This document shows, piece by piece, positions 11,738 to 22,213 of a stretch of 64,000 nt of DNA. The position numbers and the translations under genes are program-made. The number at the start of each line of letters is the position of its first letter. The stretch's first letter is position 1. The stretch covers positions 186,001 through 250,000 of the forward strand of contig NC_070566.1 of the NCBI RefSeq assembly GCF_026914185.1. The letters are read 5' to 3'. The DNA comes from Puccinia triticina (lineage: Eukaryota > Basidiomycota > Pucciniomycetes > Pucciniales > Pucciniaceae). The notes beneath the pieces are model-generated. The model searched no databases. It worked only from the letters and a program-made list of their open reading frames with translations, and was not told the origin of the DNA.

Positions 11738-12058
11738 TGTAAAGTCCCCTATCCTAGGGGGCTTCACACAAAGGGCCAGAGGATTATGTAACCCCTGCGC
11801 AGACAGATACATGTGCTCGAACCCCATCTTCCCTAGTCCGGCAGAGAATCTGTTCTCTCCCGGCTAGGTAAGCCTTCTTCTCATTTCCCTTCTCTTTCTC
11901 TCTCTGGTTGTACTTACGGAGAGAATCTGTTCTCTCCCGGCTAGCCCATCTGCAATTCAGCCCACCGTTTGGAACTAGAAAGTTCCTCAGGCTCTGGCCT
12001 CGTCCCCTCGCCCCCGCTTTCCACGTCGTTTCCAGTGAGGGTCCATCGGACCCTTACA
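11738..12058 (+). repeat. 3' LTR of the 9-12 kb element
   Basis: 321 bp; differs from the 5' LTR at two positions (GAG for TAA context near 11846, and CTCTGG for CTCCGG near 11995). Confidence 0.9.
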
Positions 12059-12063
12059 ACCCC

Positions 12064-14025
12064 CCTGATACCCAATAAATGCTCTCTCAGCTGTGCCACA
12101 GGTTTTGCACAACGGTTTCAACACCACCTTAAAGCGGGTAGTCTTGATTTAGTGCACCATACAATACCCACTAATGTGCCTCACTTCAGGGGTGCCATTG
12201 TTTGTGCCACTGCCACCAATTTTGACTTCAGGCATAGTATGTCTGGGAGTAGACACTGGTCTCAGGTGGTCCCAAAGAGGGAACATATCTGAGATTGGCA
12301 ATTTGTGTTGCCCATGAGACTGAAAGAATTTTGGGATGGTTGTGAGTATTCTGTGAAAGGCATGCAGGTCTGGCCTCCCTTTTTCATGCTGGATTTCAAG
12401 CAGGAAAACACACATGAGTGAAACATTGCACAAATTAGCTGTTCATGTGATGTGCAAGGGACTTTGTTGTAGAATTGAGCTTACCCTGTGGTGGCAGTTT
12501 ACTCGTCTAGAGGGACAGCTGCAGGGAGCATGACACCACAGGTCTGGGCAGACACTCCTAGATGATGTTGGGAATTTACATGCTGTGACTCTGAGATAAT
12601 TGGTCAAGCAGGCCAAGCTGATAGAAAGTGCGGTCTCAAGGTCAAATTTCCATGCATTTGATACCCATTCTAAATTCCGGAAATAAACCACTTTCTTTAA
12701 ACTGGCATAACTCTGTTGGGTGTTCAAGCACACACCGCTTCTTGGGCACCATCCTGCATGAAAGGATGTGCCTCTTTGTGCCCAATTGGCAACATCATTT
12801 TTCACCATTGTGCTTCATCCAAAATTAGTAAATCTGTGCCAGGTGCCTGTGTAGTGTGAGATGTGAGTTACATGATTGCGCCTGCTGAGTCTGTCAGATT
12901 TCAGGAGCAACTTCTTCCCCTGAGTTTGACTTCACCGTTGAAAAATGTTTCTGTGCCCTTAGAGAAATTCATGTCATCCACTCTGGAACAAGGAGTAAGC
13001 CCGGGAAAGATTCAACCTACAACAGAGACACAAGAAGCCTTCTACTTGATCCCATGAAATGTGGTTCAAAAGGACAACCATTAGCACATAACCCAATGCT
13101 CAAGGACATTCCATTTGCCTTCAAGGCAGAACAAGTTGGGGAGTTCAGGTGTGCTCATTCCATGCTGCCATCACAAAACAATCATTTTTCCCGCCACTGT
13201 AAACCTCCGGGAGTGAAACTTGCAATTTGCTTGGCAGTGGCAGGAGTATTTATTCTTCATCTGTATTGAAATCTAACCCACTCCATCACAGCAACTCCCA
13301 CCCAAACAGGGCAGACAGATGGGGAGACAAGTGGAACTGGTATCTGGCTGGTCTGGTACAAAATCCGGCCCAAGTTGGAGGTTGATACTCATGCAATTAT
13401 GGTGGTTAACCTAACCAGCTCAAAATCTAGGGCTTCCTAGGTGCCAATGAACAGGATTGAAACATGCTACAACGAGTTTGAAGGACTCCTCATGACAATA
13501 TGTCATTGGTGGACACGTAAGGCCCAAAAAGCTGAATTTAGACAAGGAGAATTTCAGTAGAGGAGAGTGTGCAAACATGGTCCAGCTGTGCCACTTATTT
13601 GGCAGTGCCTCAGTTCAGCTTGTGCCACTGGTAGTGTGTCAATGTCATCTTGAAAGAATGAATGCTAACAGGTCTCTCAGTCTGATCCGCCAGGTAGCCT
13701 TGACAATTTGTGTGTGAGTCTCTGGGGACCAGAAATGGTGTTTATGACTACCAAGTAGGTCACAGGTTCCGTGGGCATTACTAGCTTCAGGAACATGGAT
13801 TGAGAAAGATGCTCATCTCACGACTCGTCTCCAAAATTTCAGCTTGCTTGGGTGTCATTAGGTTGCCAGGGTGAACCAGCAATCCAAAGGGTGAACATTT
13901 AAATAGCTGCAGGTGAAGTTACAGATGAGATTGGCTTGCTGCCAAAACAACAACATCATTGACACATGCATGAGTCACTCATGGAGCCACAGTTGATATA
14001 CCACAGGGTTCCAGAAGAAAGTCAT
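12064..14025. other. Gene-free stretch, nothing recognised
   Basis: Unique-looking AT/GT-mixed sequence with only short chance reading frames. No terminal repeats, tandem repeats or protein remnants were recognised. Confidence 0.4.
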
Positions 14026-14262
14026 GGTTGGGCACTCTCTAGAGAGTGCCACACTTTCTTCCCTGGTGACTACTACTGCTAAACTACCATATGTGACCAG
14101 ACCTCTATAGGTTGATGGTCCCAAAAGAGAAATTATGGGGGGGAGAAGATCTCCTTTTATGTTGAAGAGTGAGGGATTTTAGCTCCAGGGGAATGTGTTT
14201 GAGGGAATTTAGCTGCAGGGGATCTCAGTTGCACAGCATATGTACACCTGTACTGCACAGCC
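14026..14262. repeat. Fragments of dispersed repeats also present at 35.6 and 46.7 kb
   Basis: A hairpin GGCACTCTCTAGAGAGTGCC followed by ttccctggtg (about 14025-14065) recurs in diverged form at 35611-35655. A second block (14135-14225: a G-run, gagaagatctcctt, then gtgagggattttagct repeated) recurs at 46668-46752. The latter has a TATA-like element at the 46-kb copy (ccttatatag) and may be LTR promoter sequence, but no element ends were found. Confidence 0.45.
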
Positions 14263-14696
14263 ACCCAAACAATGAGGGAATTATGCTGCAGTGACACTAT
14301 TTGTACACCTTATCTGCCTGCATATATTGCGCTGCCTGATGTCATGCGTTGCTATGTACCCAAGCCACCTTCCATATCCTTCAGAATATGTTGCTATGTA
14401 ACCAAGCCACCTTCCATGCACGCTGCACCCAGCAAGAATACTCCTCCTTTCCACGATCTGGGGGTCAAAGCCTCTCTCTGGTCCTCCTTCCTTCCTCCTC
14501 CCTCGTCCTTGTATCCACGTCATGTATTCTTCCGTCCAATCCGCCGCAGTGACCAAAGGGTGTATGTATGTAAATGTTGTAACTGTTGTGTAAGATTATC
14601 TCCTCCTCTTGCAATGGGTTCCACCTGTATGTAACTGTACTATCCCAATACCTTTGCATATGTCCTTTTGGCATTGCAACAGGCACAGAACACCAC

Positions 14697-14870
14697 ACCG
14701 GTCATCAGGTGAGTAGCACCCTTGATGACCGGTCTCTGTTGGTCATCAAGGGGAGTAGCACCCTTGATGACCAGTCTGTAATGTTCATCAAGGGGTGCTA
14801 CTCCCCTTGATGACCGGTCTGTAATGGTCATTGAGGGGTGCTACTCCCCTTGATGACCGATGTGTGCAAG
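14697..14870. repeat. Hairpin minisatellite, GGTCATCAAGGG type
   Basis: Four to five units in which GGTCATCAAGGGG and its complement CCCCTTGATGACC alternate, separated by agtagca or gtctgtaatg. Adjacent units form 12-bp-stem hairpins. The same core reappears at 43975-44710 and, in related form, at 32.3-34.6 kb. Confidence 0.8.
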
Positions 14871-14937
14871 TCTAACAAGTCGGGTGGGTGGGTGGGGGAT
14901 TAACTCCCCTCAATGGGGTGCGCTACTTATGCACACC

Positions 14938-15142
14938 ATTTCATTTGGTGTATATTAAACCTCACCCCAAAGATTGAAGCAGTCTGGGGGTTTTAACACC
15001 TGCACCCCAATGTCTTTGGGGTAAGCAGGTCTGCACACCAATAAATTGGGGTACTCCAGAAGTGCACCCCAGTAATATTGGGGTGCACATGTGGGTACAC
15101 CAAAATGTTGGTGTACATGAAGTAAATATTTGGGGTGCATTT
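14938..15142. repeat. Hairpin minisatellite, CACCCCAA...TTGGGGTG type
   Basis: Repeated short inverted repeats of the form CACCCCA-N-TGGGGTG, with changing loop sequences (atgtct, gtaatat and others) and spacers of 20-40 bp. Confidence 0.7.
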
Positions 15143-16062
15143 AGGCTGACCCTTTGGGAATAGATTGGTTAGAAATCAAAACTACAGAACAACTTTTGGA
15201 AGCCCAGGCAATGCAACTTGAACGGTGTGGAACTACTCAAGGGGGAGAATAGAGCTTGGAAGGGAAATGGATAGCAACACTAGTACTAATGTAAGCTATG
15301 CAAGGGTGCTGATGAGGCTGCCTTCCTGACTAATGCTGAGGGGATGAGAGTAACACTAATAAAAAGAAAGAAAAGGTATGGCTGATTTCTACTTGATCTT
15401 AGGAGCTAGTACTATGAGCTTTAACTACTTCTTGGCTACTGAGGATGAGAGGGTTGGGGCAATGGTTGAAGGGGGTAAAGCAATGGCAATGATTCAACAG
15501 TAATGGGTTGATGAGAATGGGTACTATAATTTCTGTATCTAAAATTCTGCATAAGGCACAAGTGAGGGGGGGAAGGACAGTTCTTATATGAAGGAAGGAT
15601 GAGCACAGACAATCAGGAGTTCTGGCTATGGGAATGAAGGTTGTACAAATGAGGAAGAGTGATGTGAACATAGCAACAGCTTGTAATGATGAGCACTACT
15701 GAAAGGGGTAAGCACAGATCCAATGATGTAATTTGTACAATAGGCATAGTACATAATGAGCAATGTATGTAAAGAGTTTAGTATGTGAGAAAATATCTAT
15801 AAAAAGAATGTGATGTAATGATTCAACTAAGTTACTAATGAAATGAGTATCGTAACTAATGAAGACTGTAAGGTTTCTGTAAGTCTTATATCCTCTATAA
15901 CTATTGAACCATTGAAGATAAAGGGGTACTATGTATGAGTGACTATATGTGAGAAGCGTAGAATCTGAATATGCAATAATAAAGAGGTATTTGTGAAGGA
16001 GTGTGGGGTAATAGGCAGTGTAATGATGAATATATGTAAAAGGAGGTAGTAAAATACTACTT
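15143..16062. other. Gene-free AT/G-rich stretch upstream of an integrase fragment
   Basis: Rich in taatg, gaatg and atgag words without a clear period. No protein remnant was recognised. It may be decayed interior of the Ty3 element whose integrase tail follows, but this is not demonstrable. Confidence 0.35.
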
Positions 16063-16389
16063 ATGGTTTGGAATGGAGCACCACAACGGCAGGAAGAAAT
16101 TCTGGAAAAAGCTCACATCAAGATGATGAAAGCCAGAGAGGGTTCTGTCAGATACTGGGATAGGAAAATGGCAGCTCAATTACAACGACTGTTGGACACT
16201 GGAGAACTAGTACTCATCTACAATAAAAGTCTGGAGGATCAGTGGGGAAAATTATTCTTGAACCGCTGGAATGGTCCCTTCAGAATCAAGAAACAACTAC
16301 ATAAAGGATCTTATGCACTGGAAGAATTAGATGGGACAGAACTTCACCGGAACTATGCGGCATCTCATATCAAGCGGTTCTATCCTTGA
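16063..16389 (+). pseudogene. Ty3/gypsy integrase C-terminal fragment
   Basis: About 108 codons ending in a stop at 16387-16389. The sequence has the hallmarks of the end of Ty3/gypsy Pol: a charged helix (MMKAREGSVRYWDRKMAAQL), the GELVLIYNKSLEDQWGKL strand, the NRWNGPFRIKKQ motif and a terminal ELHRNYAASHIKRFYP. Everything upstream (integrase core, RNase H, reverse transcriptase) is absent, so this is a truncated copy. It is followed by polypurine-like tracts, consistent with the 3' end of an element. Confidence 0.85.
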
Positions 16390-16722
16390 GAACAACCCCT
16401 GGATCAAGTTATTGGAGATGAACAGGACCCTGAACTCAACAGTCAAGATGAAGACAGTCATCACTCTTCTGATGAAGAAAACTCTGATTCTTCTGATTGA
16501 GCTTTACCTCCTGGGCATGAGACTAAACTGTTCAACCTCAACTGTCAACACTTAAACTGGTTAAATTCTTAAAATTCAATAACTCAAGTACAACTCTAGA
16601 TACACTCAAAAATCAAATCAAAAATCAGCATTGAACACTTCAAGATCATAAAATTCCAACAACTCACTTCAAAAATCAACACATAAATCAAAAGACAAAA
16701 ACCCAATGGTTTCAAATTTTTT

Positions 16723-16737
16723 AAGTTGGGGGAGGTG
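16723..16737 (+). other. Polypurine-tract-like site after the integrase fragment
   Basis: AAGTTGGGGGAGGTG; a near copy (caagttgggggagggg) occurs at 16846-16861. Such tracts prime plus-strand synthesis just before a 3' LTR. The LTR itself was not delimited because no second copy is in the window. Confidence 0.4.
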
Positions 16738-17131
16738 CTCTTACTTCTCTCAAATCCCTCAGATTGGTATCCTGAGCTCACTTTCTTATTCTCACCCTCT
16801 CTCAAGATTCCCATTCTCACTTTGGAGGTTGGGGACAACCTTTTTCAAGTTGGGGGAGGGGGTTTGGGTTAATTTAACTAAAAATAACAGTAAGGTAGGC
16901 TAAAAGACAATTTTTTTTAGTTTTTTTAGGTATAAAGATTTTTTCAGGTTTTTATACTATTTGGCAATTTGTTTGGCTTTGCTGGAAATTTTACCCCTTG
17001 AAGATTGGTCATCCATCAAGATTGAGGTGATTGGGACTAAGGAAATAAAAGCCGAGATTCTTAGAAAGAATATCTTTTGCCAAAAGAAGGGAAAGAAGAA
17101 CTTACGGAATCAGGAGCCTCAAACAGTTCAA

Positions 17132-17456
17132 GGAGTCATGGTACGGTAGCGGCGGGTGATGAAGCGGAAGAGACTGAATTTACTAGCGCGCTCTTTGGCG
17201 TTGGCGGCCGGGTATTGCTGGAAGTGATGGACTAAGGCGCTCATAATGGAGTGATAGAGGTCGTTGATGTACTGAGGAACAAACATGTAGCGGTCAAACA
17301 ACTCGGGAGGGGATCAACGGTATAGAAGAGAGACGACTTGGTCACAAGTCAAACGGTAGAAGTCAGCCGGATCATAGAAGCCCCGGGGATTTGGGGATGG
17401 AACACGAGCTTGCAGAGTCAGGAAATCTTCCGCAGTGGCGACACGACTTGCCTATT
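17132..17456 (-). pseudogene. Protein remnant of unknown family
   Basis: Minus-strand frame of about 108 codons with one internal TGA. It reads with strong protein character: RVATAEDFLTLQARVPSPNP, GFYDPADFYRLTCDQVVSLL, then PPELFDRYMFVPQYINDLYH and KFSLFRFITRRYRTM. A Ser/Thr-rich segment precedes it (about 17470-17545) and a Gly/Arg-rich one lies further upstream (about 17680-17830). It could be the end of a retroelement gag or of a host gene; I cannot assign it. Confidence 0.4.
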
Positions 17457-18640
17457 AAACAGAGGCGGAGCGGCTAGGATAGAGGGGGGTAACAATACTC
17501 CCACTAGAAGGAGTAGTAGAACGGTTACTAGTAGAAGGCGGGGGGAGTCAAGGCATAGCCTAGATGATGGCTCTGTTGTTCATCATGAACTAGTATAGCC
17601 CACTCTCAGTTTGGGATTTAAAGAGTGCGTGCTCTATGAAGAAGACAGCTTACCGAGTTGTGATTGGGGGCATATCCTCCTCTGCAAAAGGGTGGGCGGT
17701 ATGTACGGGTGGCATGACCACAACGCAAACCATTGCCATGAAGACCACCGTGATCGCTTTGACCACCTCAACCACCACGTCCTCCTTGTCCGCCATAACC
17801 AGCAACCCCCCGCCCAGAGAGGGAAGCTGAGGAAGCTACAGAGATTGGGTAGTTTTGTTCTCTGGGAAGGGGGCCAATTCAATGGATTAAGGGAGACTCA
17901 GGACAAAAAAGTGGAATGGGATGGGGCTACTCATGATGAAGCTACAGGTAGGAGTTGAGCTTTTGAGGAAATAGGAAGTATGTGAATACCCAGAAAAGCT
18001 AAGGGAACAAGCTGGGGGAAGGGAAGAGAGAAGAGGTGGAAGCCTCTGACCTTTAAGCCCATCAACTCAACTGGCAGGGCTTGGTACCACCACTGAGAAG
18101 ACAAGGCCGACCGGCAAGAGAAGCTTTGTCCCCAAGTTTCTCCTGAGGGGAGCCATTTCCGCGAACGGATCAGGAGGTCAAAGAACAAACATCTCTGTCT
18201 GGATCACAGACAGAGATGGTGGTCAGCTAACGTAAAAAGAAGTTCTACACAAGGAAAAGAATAACTTACGTGCGGGTTGGTCGAGGATCTTGATGGGCAA
18301 TCTGATTCAAAGATGAAGGAAGGAGGCTTTTTTTTGTTACACGGCGAAGTCAAGGAATCGAGTTGGGGGAGGATATGACCTGGTATTCTCCCTGGGCAAT
18401 AAATCAAGAAGCTTGTCAGTCAAAGAAAAGAATATGAACCTGGATATCTGGATACACACCCTACCAGCTGGAGGTATCAAAACGGACCTTGGAGGACTCG
18501 GCAAGGGCGGGTTGGCGGAGATGTATGTTTGTATCCTGTGATATGTATACGCATAATGCCGTGATCCTTGACTTGAGGCTAGTGACAAGCTGGTGACTGG
18601 GTGTGTTGGACATGTGATAGGTGTTTGGTGGGGTCCAAAG
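17457..18640. other. Gene-free stretch with possible upstream parts of the 17.1-17.4 kb remnant
   Basis: The minus strand shows Ser/Thr-rich and Gly-rich coding-like patches but no continuous frame or splice pattern I could establish. No repeat was found. Confidence 0.3.
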
Positions 18641-19032
18641 AGGTGTAACTTCTAATCCAGCGGGGCTCTAGTGACGCCTCCACTGGTGACTAAGGGTGAA
18701 ATTGGCCGTCACTGCCAGCATAATTGGCTGGGTTAAGGTTATCCCAGTTAAACTGGGATGAACTCAACCAATTTAAACTTGGTTGATCTCAACTGATGAA
18801 ATATAAATCCAAGGGACCCCCCTTGGTTTTATATTTCATTGGATGAGATCAACCCATTCTAAATTGGTTGAGTGCATCCCAGTTAAACTGGGATGACTTC
18901 ATCCCAGCCAAATATGCTGGCAGTGCGTAGGATCCATTCCTTGGGTCCATTTGGTGTAATTTTGAGGCCTAGTATGGGTAATTATATGTATTTAGAAATA
19001 ACATATGATTTCTCACATTTCTGTGTACCACA
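18641..19032. repeat. Dispersed repeat, copy A (contains a MITE insertion)
   Basis: The outer parts, from gtgtaacttctaatcc to tgtaccaca, match 47142-47315 over their length (shared gtgtaactt, ccagtg, ggtgactag/aaggg, aaattggcc, ttgaggccta and accaca). The 47-kb copy lacks the inverted-repeat element at 18710-18925 and so represents the empty site. TG-like start and ...CCACA end suggest LTR material, but the repeat is incomplete. Confidence 0.65.
18710..18925. mobile_element. 216-bp palindromic MITE with CACTG ends
   Basis: Terminal inverted repeats CACTGCCAGCATAATTGGCT and the complement of AGCCAAATATGCTGGCAGTG. Further nested inverted repeats (CCCAGTTAAACTGGG, tcaaccaattt, aaatataaa) let the whole element fold back. 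It is flanked by CGT on both sides (18707-18709, 18926-18928), a 3-bp duplication. CAC-type ends and 3-bp duplications are typical of the CACTA (CMC/EnSpm) superfamily. Confidence 0.8.
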
Positions 19033-20455
19033 GCAGCCCTCCGCGCTTCCATGCAGGAGATAGTCCAACATGATATTGATTCAGAAGTGTTGTTAGCGTG
19101 GGTGCTAATGTTCCAGAAAGCTAACTTAGCAGCTCATTTGGGATCCTATCTGGTCCCAACACATTTTTTTTGCCAGACCTGCCAGGACCCTTGGTGTTTC
19201 CTCCTCCGTGATCTCTGGGTACACTAAAAAACGCGAGTCCTCCTGTGGGGCAATTTTGCTTAGATCACAGGCACTATCCTCAATGGACGTACCTGCAAAG
19301 AGAAGCTTGGCTTGCTCATGCTTATTTGATGTGAGATTACTGGTGTTGTTCCGGAGCGGTAGAATTCCAGTGCCGCTCCTTGGTTTGGTGAACCGGAACA
19401 CTTGAAATGCTGTGGTAGACATTTTCCCTGCCATAAAGCGGCGTGAGGGTAGCTGCTTCAGCTCCACCACCTTCTCCTTGAACTGGGTGTTCCAGTGGTT
19501 TACTTGGCGGATATCTTCCTGTGTCCCTGTTTGAAGCATCAGTTGGCGGCATCAGTTCCAGATTTTGACTAGTGGGTCAAGGATTTCCTTGTCCCGCCAC
19601 TTTTTGACTCTGGTTGGGTTGTCTTTAAATATCCTTCCCTGATCCATCCAGGCAGTGTGTATTGCAGATGTAAATTTGGATTCCAGTGGATCTTGGGGCA
19701 CTTAGCTGGTTTAATGTGCTAATCAGCACATCACTGAGCTTCCCTATGTCCACCTTGCTCCAAGGAGGCGGGATAATGCGCATATTTAAGACTGTGGGGG
19801 AGAAATCCAAGTGGATCAGTATTTTCTGGTGATTGAAGCCGTGATTATTAGAATTGGTAGACACTGCCCGGACAATCTTGATACCCAAAAAGTTTGTCCA
19901 CGTTAAGTTGATGATAGTCCTGGTGCCCCTGCTTGACATGAAGTTTGGGGAATCTTGGTCAATATTGAGGCAAAACCCGCTTCTGCAGCAAATCTTAATC
20001 AGATCTGTTGCTTCTGGTTGACTGTGATCATACCCTACTGGGTTCCAATTGCGGTGGTGGAGATTTGTGTCCATTGCAATCACACTGGCCAATTTCCTGT
20101 TGTTGGAGCTTGCCAGCCAGGCCTTCAGCTGTTTTACGCCTTCAAATATCTGGGGTTGATTATAGAGATTGATGAGTCAAATTTTCCGGTGTGTTCCTGG
20201 GTTGAAATCCAGTGTGAGAAGAAACTTTGAGTTAGTTTACAATACATTTATTAATTGAGACTGGAAATTCTGCCTTATATAATTCACCACCCAGTGCTTA
20301 TGCTTAATGTTGGGTAGTTGATGTTCAGGGCTTCTGAAATTCCACGAGGTCTCATGATCCGGAGATAGAAGCGTCAGTGAGTTGATCCAAGGTTCTAGAA
20401 GGAGGAGAAAAATTGTGGAGTCCAGCTCATCATTGAGAATACTTAATATCACCAC
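19033..20455 (-). pseudogene. LINE ORF2, endonuclease plus start of reverse transcriptase
   Basis: The endonuclease domain begins FLLLLEPWINSLTLLSP and contains the LYNQPQIFEGVKQLKAWL block and the metal-binding AMDTNLHHRNWNP motif. In-frame stops occur at about 20237 and 20177. The C-terminal catalytic SDH-type motif reads GFNHQ, so the active site is damaged. After a frameshift, 19539-19126 holds the connector (RFLVYPEITEEETPRVLAGL, then a degenerate KKxxGPDxIPNE block). Reverse-transcriptase sequence fades out near 19033. ORF2 would nick target DNA and copy the RNA; this copy cannot. Confidence 0.75.
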
Positions 20456-21490
20456 TCAACTGCAAAGCTACAGAGGGAGAAAGGTGTTAATTACCAGGTG
20501 AGACAATTCTAGGGACAATAAAAGAGGAATTCATGGGGAGTTAGCGTAGGGTCTAGATAAATCATGAGGTAAGTGATTTTTGGAAACAAGTCAGTTGCGC
20601 TTGATCCCACACGCCTTATCAAAAGGCGTGTGCAAAGACCATACTTCCTTATCCTTTCCACTATTGTGGCACATTACACAGATCTTCCTGCCCCCCTCCT
20701 CAGAGACAGGGCATTCACGCGTCTTGTGAGCATTGCCACAACACTTGCATTTGGGCACCGTGCGGCACCATTTCCCAAAATGTCCCATAGACCAGCACTT
20801 GAAGCACTGCAGCAGCAGTCTCTTGAACCTCTCGATCCAATGGTGTTCCCAATCCAGCCATAAATAGTGTTGCTTGATGAGTTGGTCCGCTATTCCCAAG
20901 TCCATGAAGGATACAGCAATTGTTCCTGCCTTCCACGGGTCCTTTGGATACCTGCTCCCGCCCAGCCATCTGATCCGCCATAAAGGAGTTATCCAAGGCA
21001 ATTTTGATCTTGCTTTTGGCCTTGTCTATGTCAAAGCCAATTGGGATGCCGTGAACAAGTATTGAATATGTGCTTAGTGATGCTTCTAAATCTGGGTGGA
21101 TTTGTTTGCTCCACATGTGCTTTTTCTGGTTCAGCCAGGTCTTGTGCTGGAAATTTTTGGAATAAAATGATACATTGCCAGGAGGTAGGAAACGGACTGC
21201 CTTGATCAAAACTTGTTCTCCATTTACCATTGCGTTCAACAGCTCCAAGATCTTGTTTGTCTTCCTGACTACCTGTCCTGCGTTGGCATCCTTGAGGGGA
21301 GCTGCCCCAGTTTTGGTGTGAATGGCCTGGTCTGGCCATCAGCATGTCATTCTTGGTGGGTGGGTGGGGGGGCTTGCTTCTTGGAGGCGTAAGCAGTGGT
21401 GGAAGCATAAGACTTTTTCAGTATTGCTGGTTGTCTTGTAAGTTTTCCTGCTATGATGTTTTGGATGGGACCTCAAAGATCTTGGAGCTC

Positions 21491-21705
21491 TGTAGAGACT
21501 GTAAAATGAAGATGTGTCTGGTGAGAGTTAAACTCACAACCTCAGCTATGCTGAGACATATACTAGAGTGCTGCCTTTACCAACTAGGCCACAGACGCTT
21601 GTGCCTGCCAGCTGGGTGGTTGGTTGGTAGTGCTCATGGGTCAATCCAACAGCCCTCCATACTGTGGTGATACATCATGGTAGCAGACTAACAGACAACT
21701 CAAAA
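21491..21705 (-). repeat. Solo LTR, tRNA-Leu-like TRIM family 1 (old copy)
   Basis: 215 bp, reverse orientation, homologous along its whole length to the LTRs at 62584-63220. Flanks AGCTC (21486-21490) and AGTTC (21706-21710) look like a 5-bp duplication with one transition. The tRNA-like part (21514-21598) has a decayed B box: the TTCGACT loop has become TTTAACT. It splits LINE ORF1. Confidence 0.85.
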
Positions 21706-22028
21706 AGTTCCTGGAAGCTACTTTGGAGACTTTGGAGCTCTTTGACAATGAGTTTGAGTTGGTGTTTTTGATCCAACTCACTTTCTACCATTTGGATCAG
21801 TAGTGCCATTGTTTGCAGATGGAAGTTTATCCAACCATCAGAACTTATTTTGGCAGGATCAGCCACTAATGACTTGAGGATCTGCAGAGCCACTTTGGCT
21901 TTGACTTGCGCGGGGGCCTGTGGGGTTTCCATTGTGATGTCTCCAGACATGTTTGATGAACCCAAAGTGTCCTGTATGTTGTGGATTGATCCCGTCAATT
22001 GGTGGGTTGAGTCCGGTGGGATGTCCAT

Positions 22029-22060
<32 letters not shown>

Positions 22061-22070
22061 CGGGGGTCGC
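22029..22070. repeat. Homopolymer of 42 G
   Basis: Uninterrupted G42 on the plus strand, in a region coding for poly-Pro of LINE ORF1 on the minus strand. Length is likely unstable and may be imprecise in the assembly. Confidence 0.9.
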
Positions 22071-22213
22071 CAGGAGGTATTTGGGGGGGGGGACTTTTCC
22101 TGTCTCAGTGAGAGGTGATTTGTGGTATGGGGGGTGGGGGTAGATTTTAGAAAATCTTTTGTGGTTGCGGAAAGAACTGAAGGCCAAGTTGAGACATGTA
22201 GTTCTATTCTCAA

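Larger units (their letters stand above)
9044..12058 (+). mobile_element. Non-autonomous Ty3-type LTR retrotransposon, recent insertion
   Basis: Two 321-bp direct repeats (9044-9364 and 11738-12058) begin TGTAAAGTCC and end GGACCCTTACA, and differ at only two positions. A 5-bp target duplication ACCCC flanks the element (9039-9043, 12059-12063). A purine tract (agggggggaaga) lies immediately before the 3' LTR. The 2.4-kb interior holds only an integrase-like remnant and a long Ser/Pro-rich open region; no gag, protease, reverse transcriptase or RNase H is seen. The sequence after the 5' LTR is T-rich and gives no obvious tRNA primer site. The near-identical LTRs of a coding-deficient element imply mobilisation by a related autonomous element in trans. 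Confidence 0.85.
20591..22187 (-). pseudogene. LINE ORF1 (gag-like, zinc knuckle)
   Basis: The N-terminal segment (22187-21706) is Pro-rich, with a poly-Pro run encoded by the G42 tract, and then helical (MALLIQMVESELDQKHQLKL). It is interrupted by an inserted solo LTR. Downstream, past a frameshift near 20960, an RRM-like region (EQVLIKAVRFLPPGNVSFYS) is followed by CFKCWSMGHFGKWC and CKCCGNAHKTREC knuckles and a further Cys cluster (CVMCHNSG). Such ORF1 proteins bind the element's RNA. The insertion and frameshift make it non-functional. Confidence 0.75.
19033..22213 (-). mobile_element. Decayed LINE (Tad1-like non-LTR retrotransposon), 3' truncated
   Basis: Minus-strand order is ORF1 (gag-like, zinc knuckles), then ORF2 with an apurinic endonuclease and the connector leading to reverse transcriptase. 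Only the first reverse-transcriptase motifs remain before the copy breaks near 19033. ORF1 is interrupted by a solo LTR at 21491-21705. Frameshifts and stops show it is dead. Fungal LINEs of this layout belong to the Tad1/I-related clades; the clade assignment is from memory of the family. Confidence 0.8.

Noticed and set aside
10440..11867. Ser/Pro-rich extension of the integrase frame as a functional domain
   Set aside because: Low complexity, no recognised domain, and the frame runs into the 3' LTR.
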